From: Pseudeuparius sepicola
Taxonomy: Eukaryota > Arthropoda > Insecta > Coleoptera > Anthribidae
DNA length: 64,000 bases
Direction of reading: 5' to 3'
NCBI GenBank assembly: GCA_963920635.1
Contig: OY987299.1
Span: forward strand, 20,290,901-20,354,900
Shown: positions 38,392 to 49,910 of the stretch, in pieces
How positions within the stretch are numbered: the stretch's first letter is position 1
Layout: each line of letters opens with the position of its first letter
Notes under the pieces: generated by a model
Told to the model about the DNA's origin: nothing
Databases searched by the model: none
The model's input: only the letters and a program-made list of their open reading frames with translations
Program-made: the position numbers and the translations under genes

Positions 38392-39099
38392 GAGTCACAT
38401 CTAAAAGCAGAGCCGAAAACACAAGGTAGAATTCGCTAAAATAAGCACATATGCTTAATAAACATTAGCTCAAAAACGCTTGGTTCTCCATATACAGAGT
38501 GTTGAAATTTTTCCAAATATTTTTTAATTTTTTTCTAGCCCGTTTAGGAATTATTTTATACATATTATGGGTTGTCATTTTGTGCAATAATTTGGCCCTG
38601 TTCAGATGAGCAGGGGCGTGGATACAAATAATTTTATTTTAAATGCCAGCATAATCACCTTGACACTAGTTTAAAAAATCCGAAATTACGAAGAAACTGT
38701 ACCAGAAATAAAAAAAATACCAGGAGGCACTTTTTGTTCCAAATTAAATGGGCTATCCAAAAAAGGCAAAATTTTTAGTTTTGCACAGGGCCGTACTACT
38801 TTTTTTCTACAATTATTTACAGTAACTATTTGTACCTACGCCGCTGGTGATCGGAACGAGGTTAAATTATTCCACAAAATGGCAACCGTCCAGTGTATAA
38901 TGTGTACCAAATTTGGTTGGAATTCCTAAATGGGATCGAAAGAAATTAAAAAAATATGTTATTTTTGGAAAATTTTCAACACGCTGTATATGGAGAACCA
39001 AGCTTTTTTAGGCTAATGTTTATTAAGCATATGTGCTTATTTTAGCGAGTTCTACCTTGTGTTTTCGGCTCTGCCTTTAGATGTGACTCACCCTGTATA
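38392..39099. mobile_element. Foldback MITE with about 138-bp arms
   Basis: TATACAGGGTGAGTCACATC...CTCCATATACAGAGTGTTG (38392-38510) is closely matched by the reverse complement at about 38975-39099. The loop (38640-38830) has a related copy at 55737-55920. Confidence 0.85.
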
Positions 39100-39940
39100 A
39101 TTCAGCACAGTGACTGATGCCGATGCAAAAATGTAATAGTGCAGATGGCGATTCTTTGATTAGTTACATAGGAAAACAGTTTAAATGTTTTGGGACCATT
39201 GCCCTCGTTCCTTGTCTAGTCCCCTTCCTAATCTAAAATCTACAGTGTTGCCATACTTCATAAAAATCGTAGGTAATCTTATAATTTTAAACATATTAAT
39301 TAAATAGCAATGACAATTTTGAAAATAAAATGTCATTTAGTTCTGGTAACAAATTTCACACGTAGCACTTTTTTAAGGACGGAAATAAAACGTCATCACC
39401 TCGCGACGACCTTCATTTGACCGTGTTCCTAACTAGGATAAATGTTGCTAAAACAGAAATTGGGTACTGGAGCGCAAAAATTGCGCAAGTGTCTGTAAGA
39501 TGGCGCTGGAGTTGGAGAGCGGCCATTGGTACAGAGCGAGAATAAAAAGTAATGTTTCGCCTTGCTAAAATAAGTTTCCGTTCCTTATAAGTTGTTTTGT
39601 TGCCCGGCAAGGTCGTTGGTCGGAACCAGGGGTCTAGGGGGAGGCAGGCGGACCGACCCCCTTTTTTATACAAATAACAGCACATTGCTCCCATCCTGGC
39701 GTATTTTGGGATTGAAACTGTGAATTGTTAAACACAAAATAATAATATGAATATTTACGCTCCTTTATTTTTCTATATTTTTTCATAGTTATTAAGAATA
39801 TTGTTGAGTAAAATATTAAGTAAGAGGACTACCTACCGGCTGTCAAATCTACTGTCATGACATAATAATTCTCCCTCAAAACCGCATGAATGATCACAAT
39901 ACTTACCCTAACTGACATTTAGAATTTATGTCACTATAGT
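39100..39940. other. No gene recognised
   Basis: A 93-codon - strand ORF at 39413-39694 shows no family features; the rest is unassigned. Confidence 0.3.
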
Positions 39941-40089
39941 TTTATCTTTTATCATTCTATTAACTTTTCATTAAGTACTTAATATTGATAAACCGAAAGA
40001 AATTAAAATTCTGTTGTATTTGATCCAAAGTTGACGTAAAGTTGTGAATTTTGTTAGATACGTGAAATACCTACTATTTGCTGATATCT

Positions 40090-40600
40090 TAATATATGTA
40101 TTATTTTGGCATACATTTAGAGTAATGGAAAATGTAATGTAAATAAATTTATAGGTACTACCATAGAAGAATTTACGTAGTAGATTCTTCTATGGTACTA
40201 CCTAAATGCTTGCCGGTACATCAACTTTGTGTCAAACAGAATTTTAAAGCGTTAATATAATTTTCTTTTGAAAAAGACATATTCTTATCGATATTTTTTA
40301 GTAATAATAAAAAGTAACAAAATTATAGAATGATACTCGTATATTATGTTGTATAGCTAGTGATATAAAATAGTTTTTACGAAGTAATGACTTTTTAAAA
40401 TTTTAAGAAATTTTATAAATAGGAAATAGGCGCTTATGTAACATTAAAATAGAAACGACTTTTTCAAGTTAAACGTTAGGGATTTTATTTTTTAAATATA
40501 ATTTTTGACAGATAGCGAAAGTCACGTGACCACGTTTGAGTCGGTTATTTTTCCTCGTTTTTAAGCGAAAGGTAACCCCAAAGTTAACTGCATATGTGTT
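40090..40600 (-). repeat. Dispersed repeat, inverted copy of 58610-59085
   Basis: Shares, in opposite orientation, CAAACGTGGTCA, TGACAGATA, ACTTTTTCAAGT and the block from TTATTTTGGCAT to ACATCAACTTTG. A more diverged piece of the same family is at 39955-40080. It contains the hairpin at 40153-40202. Confidence 0.7.
40153..40202. repeat. Small perfect hairpin insertion
   Basis: GTACTACCATAGAAGAAT pairs perfectly with ATTCTTCTATGGTAC across a short TTACGTAGTAG loop. It is absent from the sister copy near 59030, so it inserted after the repeat dispersed. Confidence 0.75.
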
Positions 40601-43600
40601 CTATTATTATCCATTAATAAAAAAAATATGTTTAAATTAATAAAAAGATACATTTTGCACCATCTTCATTTTTTCCAAAAAGGTTTTTTGGTTATAACTT
40701 TTGTTTGACGTTCGATTGTTTTTTTCCAAACGACATTACATTGTTTGGAAAAAACTGCAACAAACTGGTTTTTAAATCATTGATTTGTCTCAAAAAATAC
40801 GGAATGGTTAAAGTGAATGTTCCTATCACCTTCAGGCGGACACCCTGTACCTAATAAAAATATTATTAAACAAATAATAGTACTATTTGAAATTGAGCCA
40901 ATGTGTTGACAGGTGGCCGTGATTACAGCCCAAAAGTAAAGTTACACACATTGTTTAATGTGCTTTTTGAACCCAACAAAAAAAAGTTTATCAAAATCGG
41001 TAAACAAATAAAGATATTTTACCAGGGTGGTAACTCCTTAACGGAGGCCACACTGTAGATGTTTAACATATAGGTACAGAAGATGTTCTTTCGCATCAAT
41101 ATATCGTTTTCTTTTTTCATTTTTTATTTTCGAGATATGTATTTATCTTAATTATTGCGTTACTTAAAATGTGTGTTTGAATGTAGTGTTAATGCAAACG
41201 AAGAAACACCTTATGTACACATAAAAGACCATGTTTCATTTCATTGAAAAAACTAAACATAATTTTGTAGAACTTTTAAGCCAGCAATACTATACCTACA
41301 GAAAACGTGCCGAATAACATTCTTTAACTAAAGATATGCCTTTAACAGTAAAAAACACACTTGACATTCAAGTGACCTTGAAAACGTCGTCTGCCTACAA
41401 GTGAAAACGTGCGTCTTACATTGCACCCCATATGCTTCAACTTTTATGTGATTTTTTGCGACTTTCGTTTTTGAGATATTTATAATAGCTGCATTTATTA
41501 AAATGGAACACCCGGTATAGATAATTTTCGACATACCTATACATATAGAGACATAGACATATGAATCCTCCCCTAATGTCAGTTTATATGCTAACGATTG
41601 TGTTTTCCTCACGAAAAATACATAACGGCGACATACGTATAAATAATGCAAAGTCAACTAAAGCAGTTTTTAGTGCCGCCGTGTACCTTTCAAGCTAAAA
41701 ATCGATGAACCATTGCTAAAAAGAGAGGGGTTAAAATCACAAATCGGAGTCTTTGAGCTACGGGGGTCTCCCGAATATACCTTTTGAAGTTTTATATTAT
41801 TTTAATATTAAAAATTCGCAATTCATTGTATATAATAATATGGAAGTAATACAAAAACATAAAAAAGTAATCAGACAGCTTAGTTGCTTAAATATTATAT
41901 CGCCAAAACGTAAAATTGATCATATGAACATAATATATGTAAATATTAAACTGGACCTGTATCAACAGCGTCAACCGTTCATCGATCGTCTGTTTTTCGC
42001 GCCATCTGATAAACAATAGCTACACTTTTGGTATTCCCGCTGCATAATTTAAGGGTATTTTGCCTATGTTTTTTATTTACAACAAGACTGGATAATTACA
42101 ATGTTTACTACCGGGTTTTCGTTCCGAGCATATTCGGAAACCTCTGCCCATCTTAACGAAGGTAAAATTCCGGATCAAGAGACAAAATAGACGAATTTAT
42201 GCCGGCATAAAGTTTGAAATTCAAAAAAAATTCTCGCCCATAACTTTTAAACTAGTGTCGTTAGTATCTATGGATATTTTAAAAATACCCGTGTTTTTTG
42301 TAATCCTTTGAAATTCGCTACTTTTTCCAGCTAGTTGGAAATAAAAATACATTGATACAGGCAACCAAACATACAATGGCGAGGCCCCCCCTTAAGAGGG
42401 AACAATAGCGAATAAATCCCCATATAACATTTTGGTGAAGTCGACAGGAATGCGCCCACTCTTACAAGATTGTTTTCCATGGCTACTCCTATTTTCGACA
42501 TGAAAATTTCAAAAATGCGATCGCTCATAACCTTCTAAATGCTTGGAGCAACATCTAGGTATATTTTTGTAATCGGAAATAAGCGTACCTATATTTTAGA
42601 AAGGAAAAATATACAGAATGTTATTTTAATAAAAACTGTAATTTTTTTATGTTCAATTAATGTTTCTTTGCATAGGTACAGATTTGGAAAATTTAGTAAA
42701 AAATATGAGAAATATAAAGAAAGGGGCCCCTTCCCCTTGTGTTACTCTTGAATGGTTCACCCTCTACTGAAGATGCTGTCAAAAAGACACATAAACAAAC
42801 TATGCTTACTTTTTTTAAAGACAGACAAATCAATGTAGTTGTTCAAAGTTGGTTTTTGTGGGTTTCGAGAACGAAACACCGTTGAATAAAGACTGCTCAC
42901 GGCTGTCACCATGCGCTTCCCGGAGACAAAATACAATGCAAAATACATTGTTGACCATAGACGCCATCTGTTTTCCGGGACAGGAAGCTATAGCCGTGGG
43001 AAGAGAAGTCTTATTAATACGTCAGTCAACGGAAACACATAATTTTTAATATGGCTTGTTGTGCATTTATGGCCTGTTCAATAAAAAGCACAAATTTCTG
43101 CTTATCGTTGGAAAGTTTGATTATCGACATACATTTTATCACGCGCTGACAACATAAACGAGTCGGTTCAAAGTTCATTCCGCCAGTGATCATATTTCTC
43201 TAACTCAAATTGAGCACCTTACAGAAATATTTGTGTTTCATCTTCTATTTCAACAAATTAAATACGTTTCCCAGGTATTTCATTATTGTGTTAAAACAGA
43301 CAAAAAGTTAATATATCTTTCGAAAATTGCAAATTCATAATTACGACAGAAAATGATAAATTATTGTTTCCATTGCAACGGTTTCGTTTTTTATCAATTT
43401 TACAATGATTTAATAATTATTAATGCGCGGCGAGGTGTGTAAAATGGGAATTTTGTTTAATTTATTGCCGGAGCGGGATTATTTCATTTTCCAAAATTGC
43501 GCTACGTCCACTGGGCGGAAGCAACTGTTACAAACAATAAAACAATCCAACGGTTTTGTTTTCGAATTAAACCAATCATATGGGGGAGCAAATATGTGTG

Positions 43601-43780
43601 GCCACGGCTTCGTACGCCATGTTGCTGGGGGTTGTAAAGTTCCAAATGTAAAATAAATCTACAAATTAACGCTTGGAAGGGAATTAGGTATATATTTTTT
43701 ATTAGTTAGTAAACTGAAGCTGCTTTTTGGTATGGAAAATATTTTGTACGGAAGACACTAATCATTGACAAGTTACATAA
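40600..43780. other. Long gene-free stretch
   Basis: Several MITE-end-like motifs (GGACACCCTGTACC at 40848, CACCCGGTATAG at 41509) but no complete element resolved. ORFs up to 109 codons show no recognisable domains. Confidence 0.35.
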
Positions 43781-43786
43781 TATATG

Positions 43787-44150
43787 TATACAGGGTGTCC
43801 CGTTAATAATGCTCCATAGAGAAACTGCACATATTTGGGGCCAAAATATGACGATTGAGGCTAATAAGCCTTATAGAAATGTTGTTTGTTTGTAGTTTGT
43901 GAGATACAGCAAAATTGATATTTTTAGCTTATTCTCCATTCCCCAAAACACAGCAGTGCCAAATTTTAGTTCAGCAGCTTCATTATTTTGGGAGATGTAG
44001 CCATAATTCAATTTCAAAAAATGAACTTAAACGCCCTGTATCTCTTAAACAAACAATATTTCTATAAGGCATATTGCCTCAATCGTCATATTTTGGCCCC
44101 AAATATGTGCAGTTGCTCTATGGACCATTATTAACGGGACACCCTGTATA
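43787..44150. mobile_element. TACAGGGTGTCCC foldback MITE
   Basis: TATACAGGGTGTCCCGTTAA...GCCTTATAGAAATGTTGTTTG (43787-43890) is mirrored at about 44043-44150 with few differences. TA-flanked, 364 bp. Confidence 0.88.
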
Positions 44151-44159
44151 GAGTTATGA

Positions 44160-45900
44160 GTTATGTTACACAAAGTAGCTACATCATAAGGAAGGTACAG
44201 AGTGTTTTTATAACTTACACACTCTGTATCTTATATAAAACAAACTGATCCTAGGAGTATGTGCATTTTAAACTGAATCACCCTGTGTTCGGTGGCACTC
44301 ATTTATAAATCGTTTCGTTTGGTAAACAAAAACCCTAATAATATTTTTTATGTAGTAAATTATGTATCTACTGTTTATACCAGAAAGTTTAAACTTTTTG
44401 TGGAAAAGCAAAATTTATTTTAAAAACTCAGGTGACAATATGTGCACCTAGTGGCTACGGCAAACCTGACCATAACAGGTCATGCATGCTTATTTTCTAC
44501 GAATCCTTGCCAAGGCTGAATAAAATCGGTTAATCCGTTCAAAAGTTATGGCCAAAAACAAATTTGGGGCCCCTAGGGCCCTTAATTTTGAGCTTTGAGC
44601 AAAAAACACGAGAAAAACTTTATCGTACCAACTGAATTGTGGTTGAATGCGACTAAAAATACTCAATCCTACTTATATTTATCCTTTCTTCTGAATAATA
44701 TTACCGAAATAAATTTATGGAGACAAATTAAATCAACCACAATCATTGATATACCAAAACCTCTTGAGATGTTCGATTTCCATCAAAAATATTCTTCTCG
44801 TCAATTATGCCTTTCTTTTGTATTCGCCAGTTAGTCCTCGCATTTGGGTGCCGCAAAGGAATTAAACCCCCCATTAAACATTTATTTTTAATTGCAAAGA
44901 GTTCACAGAGTATAATATTTCAACGTGGATTAGATATTTTTTGAAAAAAAAAATGTTTCGTTTAAAATATACAGGGTGCCCCCGCAGATCAACTTAACAA
45001 TAAGTTTGAAAGACAAGAAATTCGAGTGGAAATTTGACGTTTGGGAATCCAGGCCTGGTTTGAGTAAAGTAACTGCAGGGTTCACAACTTATTTTTGTAA
45101 AATGCCTTTTCTGTAAAATATGTATGTACAGTGTGACCCCCAGATCGAGTTCACAGGAGGTGTAAAAACGAAAAAAAAAATCGAGTTGAAATTTGAGCTT
45201 CTGGGAATCATCCCAGCTTTGTTTGAAGCTAATTTGTGATCTAACTTTAGTTTCGAAAAATCACGTAGATATGTCTTGGAAATTATGAATAAACTTGCGC
45301 GTTTTAATTTTTTCGCAGAAATAAGTATGCCTTGGATATTTTGAAAAAATAAAATTTTTACGCCAGTAAAGTGACATTTTTTGGTGGGAATTGGTTTGAA
45401 ATCAAGCAAGGCTGAATTATTTAACCCCAGAAGATGAAATTCCGAGTCGAGTTTTTTTTGTCTTTTATAACCTATAAGGATATAACAAGTCGAATTAATA
45501 GAGATTAAGTTATTATCTAACCTATTTTTGACCTAATTTACAGGGACAAATATCGAGACAAAATTTATTTCTTTATATGAAATTTTTCTTGAATTCTCTT
45601 TTGACTATAGTGAGCATTTAGAAAGTTGAAAATGAGTAAATATTGATAATAAAATGGTCCTTGTCTTCGAAGCCTGATTTTAGGCAATGTTAAACTAAAT
45701 TATGAAAATATAAAGTTTCCTAAAAGTCTAGAGATTATGAAGCTTATAATTAGGTCAGAAATTAGTTTTATAGATAAGAAAAATTTCTTTGAAATTTTTC
45801 GCATTTTAAACAATTTTGCGAATATAAAAATTTTGGAATATTATAGCTTCATGGGTAATTCTCACGCAAACATTGGTAACCTTGACTAGGCCTGTTTGTT
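44160..45900. other. Gene-free stretch with a solo foldback arm
   Basis: 44974-45420 matches one arm of the elements at 48860-49910 (shared AAATCGAGTTGAAATTTGAG and TAGTTTCGAAAAATCA blocks), starting from ATACAGGGTGCCCCC. No gene supported. Confidence 0.45.
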
Positions 45901-45910
45901 GGGTTTATAC

Positions 45911-46497
45911 CTCAGGGAAATAACCAAGGATAGAGGGAGCAACAGCATCAAAATACACAAGTTTGTAGTCAACCAACATCTTATGCAAATTTACCGAAGT
46001 AAACAAACATTAGGCCCGTGTGTACAACGTTTACCTGAGATAGGCTATATCCTGAGAAATATCAATTTGGCCACACACCACACACTTTCTGCGTGCCATT
46101 GTATACAAAATCAGTCACTATATCCTAAATACTAATAAACAGCATATAAATTAACAGAAAAACAATTGAAAACACGAAAAATGCATACGTAAACAATCGG
46201 AAAACTTTACTTGGCGGAAAACATAAAACAAATACCGCCGTCGCGTTCGCGGCAGCAACGGCGGTGTTGCCATGTTGGGCGATTTGAAGTATCTGTGACG
46301 ATTTTATTAAAGTTATAATTAGCTAATATAATTACAGCGTAATTTAGTTTTAGTTTAAGATTGTTACATAAAAGAAATTAATAACTAAATTTGTTAATTT
46401 AGCGTTATGGGAGGTGTGCCTTCATTTAATCCCAAAAAGATGTTGGCTCTGTTTACTTTTTGTTTTTGCTCCCTCTATCCTTGGTTATTTCTCTGAG
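45911..46497. mobile_element. MITE with 8-bp target duplication (GTTTATAC)
   Basis: The 8 bp GTTTATAC lies at 45903-45910 and 46498-46505. Terminal inverted repeats of about 32 bp start CTCAGGGAAATAACCAAGG (left) and CTCAGAGAAATAACCAAGG (right, reverse complement), followed by ATAGAGGGAGCAA in both. The 8-bp duplication fits hAT-like or P-like transposons; the interior (587 bp) encodes nothing visible. Confidence 0.85.
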
Positions 46498-46505
46498 GTT
46501 TATAC

Positions 46506-47100
46506 AGAAATGTTTTTTCTGTGAATATCCTTATTTTTAGATAATGTTTCTGATTTTTTTTCTTATATCTACAAAAACGAAAACAACTTAAAACGCTCTT
46601 ATTCTATAAGACAACCGAAAAATATACGAAAACACCCCCCCCCAATAGTTATGCCCTACTTCTGGAGTCGCATCCCGCAGTTCTATTTTTTTTCAAGATT
46701 CCCGTGGCTCTCCCCGTGCCCGCCTTATATATCTCCGAGACCGAGGCCCAGAAAAAGGCCAATGAATTATGTGACGTCGCGACGGTGTTATCTGCGCAAA
46801 CAAGACCGCCGAAAGAGTTCCTTAACCCTAATAGAATCCTCCCTTATCTCGGCGAAAAATTAAGGGAGTTTTAACCGAGACCCCCGTCCAACTTCCACCG
46901 CCCTCCAGAAAGTAGGTTAACGGGAGGGCGAAAAAACCGCGATGTTCCGCAAAAACAACGTTCGTTATAATTGGCCGACATTTTTGCCCCCCGAAATTTT
47001 CATAAAAATAAGTTTCGTCGAATCTCAAAAGTTTCGTCGAACAAAACGGAGAAGTGAAATAATGGCCAACGTCGCCATTCAAATAAAAAAGTCTGTTAGT
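46506..47100. other. No gene recognised
   Basis: Includes a C10 tract near 46636 and moderately GC-rich DNA with short overlapping ORFs (70 and 84 codons) of no known type. Confidence 0.3.
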
Positions 47101-47106
47101 ATTAGC

Positions 47107-47132
47107 AAAGTCTAGAGAATTCTCTAGACTTT
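47107..47132. repeat. Perfect 26-bp palindrome
   Basis: AAAGTCTAGAGAA and its reverse complement TTCTCTAGACTTT are directly joined. Confidence 0.75.
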
Positions 47133-47272
47133 GGTATTAGTATTTCACAAGACAAGATTTCTGGTCTTGCAAAGCGTAATATCTACGTTAATTGTCAATT
47201 TCTTTTTGAGTACCTACCTGTAATGCCTGGAAACTTGGATTAGTATTACCATTTCTGGGGCATTACTTACTA

Positions 47273-47774
47273 GGAGTATTGTAAATAATAGTATATTATA
47301 CACCTAGGTTGAGAAGTGAGCCATTATTTACCGAGCTACGCGCCTCAGGATATAATATGCGAGGTAAATAATGGCCTTCTCAACCGAAGTGTATATAGAA
47401 TTTTTTTTACTACTAACATTGAAATATTGCCATATTTTAGTCATTTCTCGCTTTTTTTCAAATACTTAAAAACATCAAGTAGCCTGGGAGTCCAGTTGTC
47501 AAGCTGATAAAATGACACTAATTTTTAAATGTCACATAGAAAATTGTTCATTATTTACCCAGGTATTTTTTTATTATCATTATTTACCTAGGTAGAGAAA
47601 TATTACTTCTCATTAGAGGAATGAGGTAAATAATGGTGATTTCTCAGGTTAGTATTAAAAAAATATATTTTTTTACTACTAACCGCTACGCGCCTCAGGA
47701 TATAAAAATGCTTGGTAAATAATGGCTCACTTCTCAACCTAGGTGTATAATATACTATTACTAGATAATACTCT
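47273..47774. mobile_element. Inverted-repeat element with about 57-bp arms
   Basis: TATATTATACACCTAGGTTG...GAGCCATTATTTACC (47291-47332) recurs inverted at 47713-47755. Inside, CTACGCGCCTCAGGATATAA occurs twice in the same orientation. Confidence 0.75.
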
Positions 47775-47844
47775 AATATACCTATAGATATAGTGTGTGT
47801 CCCAGGATAGGTGAGAAGTCTCTTGTATAAGAAAATTTTAACAG

Positions 47845-48860
47845 AAAAATTAAAACCGACTTCAAAAATTTGCCCGTATGCACACTCCACTAAAAATTAA
47901 AAAAAAATTAACAAAAAATAACACCGACTTCACAAATTTGCCCGTATGCACATTTCAACTAAAATTTTAGAAATATTTTTCTCTTTCTAAATTGAGTTAT
48001 CTTTGGATTTGGCGACAGTCAAGGCAAGGAACTTAAATCTAATTTTTAGTGGAGTGTGTATTCGGGCAAATTTTTGAAGTCGGTTTTAATTTTTTTGTTA
48101 AATTTTTTTTATTTCTTATTTTTCAGTGAATTATTAAGAATTATCGAAATCGGTCCAATACTAAATTCCATCCCCTATTTGTCCACCCTTAGGATTGAAA
48201 TTTTTCTCTTCAAATTTAATTTCTCTTCAAATTTAAATGTGACCACCCCTAAGGTTCTAAGGGTTCTAATAAAATAAGAATCATCCAAATTAGTCCAATA
48301 TGAATTTTCATCCCCTAATTATCTACCCTTAGGGATGGAAATTTTTCTTTAAATTTAAATGGGACCACACCTAAGGTAAATAATAAAGAAAGAATCATCG
48401 AAATCGGTCCAATATGAAATTTCATCCCTTATTTTCCACCCATACGGGTGGAATTTTTCCTTCAAATTTAAATGGGGCCACTCCTAAAGTACTAATCCCT
48501 TTCTAATAAAAAGAGAATCATCGAAATCGGTCCAATATGAAATTTCATCCCCTATTTTTCCACCCTTAGGGGTGGAAATTTTCCTTCAAATTTAAATGTG
48601 GCCACCTCTAAGGTACTCCCTTTCTAATAAAAAAAGAATCATCGAAATCGGTTCAATATGAAATTTCATCCCCTATTTGTCCACCCTTAGGGATGGAATT
48701 TTTTCTTCAAATTTAAATGGGACCATTCTGTAGGTAGGTATACCCTTTTAAATAAAAAAGAATTGTCCAAATCGGTTTATAAATGACGGAGTTCTGAGGT
48801 AACAAACATAAAAAAAACAACCGAATTGATAACCTCTCCTTTTTTGAAGTCGGTTAAAAA
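47845..48860. mobile_element. Element bounded by ACCGACTTC motifs with internal satellite
   Basis: AAAACCGACTTCAAAAATTT at 47849, a second ACCGACTTC at about 47922, an inverted TTTTGAAGTCGGTTTTAAT at 48073 and TTTTTTGAAGTCGGTTAAAA at 48842 frame the region. This motif is a familiar end of a widespread insect repeat; I cannot assign the class. Confidence 0.5.
48137..48785. repeat. Satellite-like array, about 120-bp unit
   Basis: Units begin AGAATCATCGAAATCGGTCC-like at 48137, 48276, 48391, 48513, 48635 and 48759 (spacings 139, 115, 122, 122, 124). Each contains AATTTCATCCCCTATTT, CACCCTTAGG and CTTCAAATTTAAATG. Confidence 0.85.
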
Positions 48861-49910
48861 GACAAAAAAATCGAGTTGAAATTATTTGAGCTTTTGAGGA
48901 TCAGCCTTGCTTGGCTTCAAAGTAATTTGTGACATAATTTTAGTTTTGGAAAATCAAGTATGCCTTGAATATTTCGAAAAAACTGTTTTCTTATACTAGT
49001 AAAGTGCCTTTCCTGTAGGAGTTGCGGAAAAATTTTATCAAGAAAAGTTGTTCAGAATGAAGGAAACGAGTAATTTTCCAGAATTTGAAATTCTAGTCCA
49101 ACTTTGATTTTTTGCTCTTTTTTACTAGAAAAGTGGGGAAAAGTGCCCTTTTGGTCAAAGATAATACAACATATTATAGGAAAAATTGTTAAGAATGCAA
49201 AAATAAATAAGATAGCACAATTTGAAAGCAAAAGAGCACTTTCCGCTCTTTTTTAGTAAAAAAGCAAAAAATCAAAGTAGGCCTAGGATTTTGAAATCTT
49301 GTTCTCTCAGTTTTTCATTTCGAACAACTTTTCTTAATAACATTTTGCCGGAACTCCTATAGAAAAGGCACTTTAATGTGGCATACCTACTTGATTTTTC
49401 GAAACTAGAATTATGTCACAAATTACTTTGAAATCAAGCAGGGCTAATCCCCAAAAGCTAGAATTTAAACTCGAATTTTTTTGTCCTTTAAAATAGTCGT
49501 TTCATATATCCAGGGACACCGGTGTGTAAAAACAGTGGGGAAAAGTGCCCTTTTGCCTTTAAAGTTTACTGTCTTATTCATTTTTGCATTCTTAACAATT
49601 TTTCATAGTAGCATAAAACGGACCTAGTAAAAGAAGGGCAAAATATCAAAGTAGGCCTAGAATTATTACATTTTGTATGATTACACAGATTTTCATTCTG
49701 AACAAGTTTTCTTGATAACTTTTGCCATAACTCCTCTAGGAAAGACAGTTCACTGGTCTAAAAATCCAAGGTATACTTGATTTTTCGAAACTAAAATTAT
49801 GTAAACAATACTTTCAAACCAAGCAGTGCTGATCCCCAAAAGCTCAAATTTCAACTCGAATCTTTTTTGTCTTTTACAAGACTCGTTTCACCTATCCGGT
49901 GACACACTGT
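48860..49910. mobile_element. Foldback element plus an extra arm
   Basis: 48865-49180 and 49200-49510 are inverted arms (AAATCAAAGTAGGCCTAG, AAGTGCCTTTTC-like blocks). 49520-49910 is a second, diverged copy of the right arm ending GGTGACACACTGTAG. The core matches the foldback hosting the Polinton. Confidence 0.65.
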
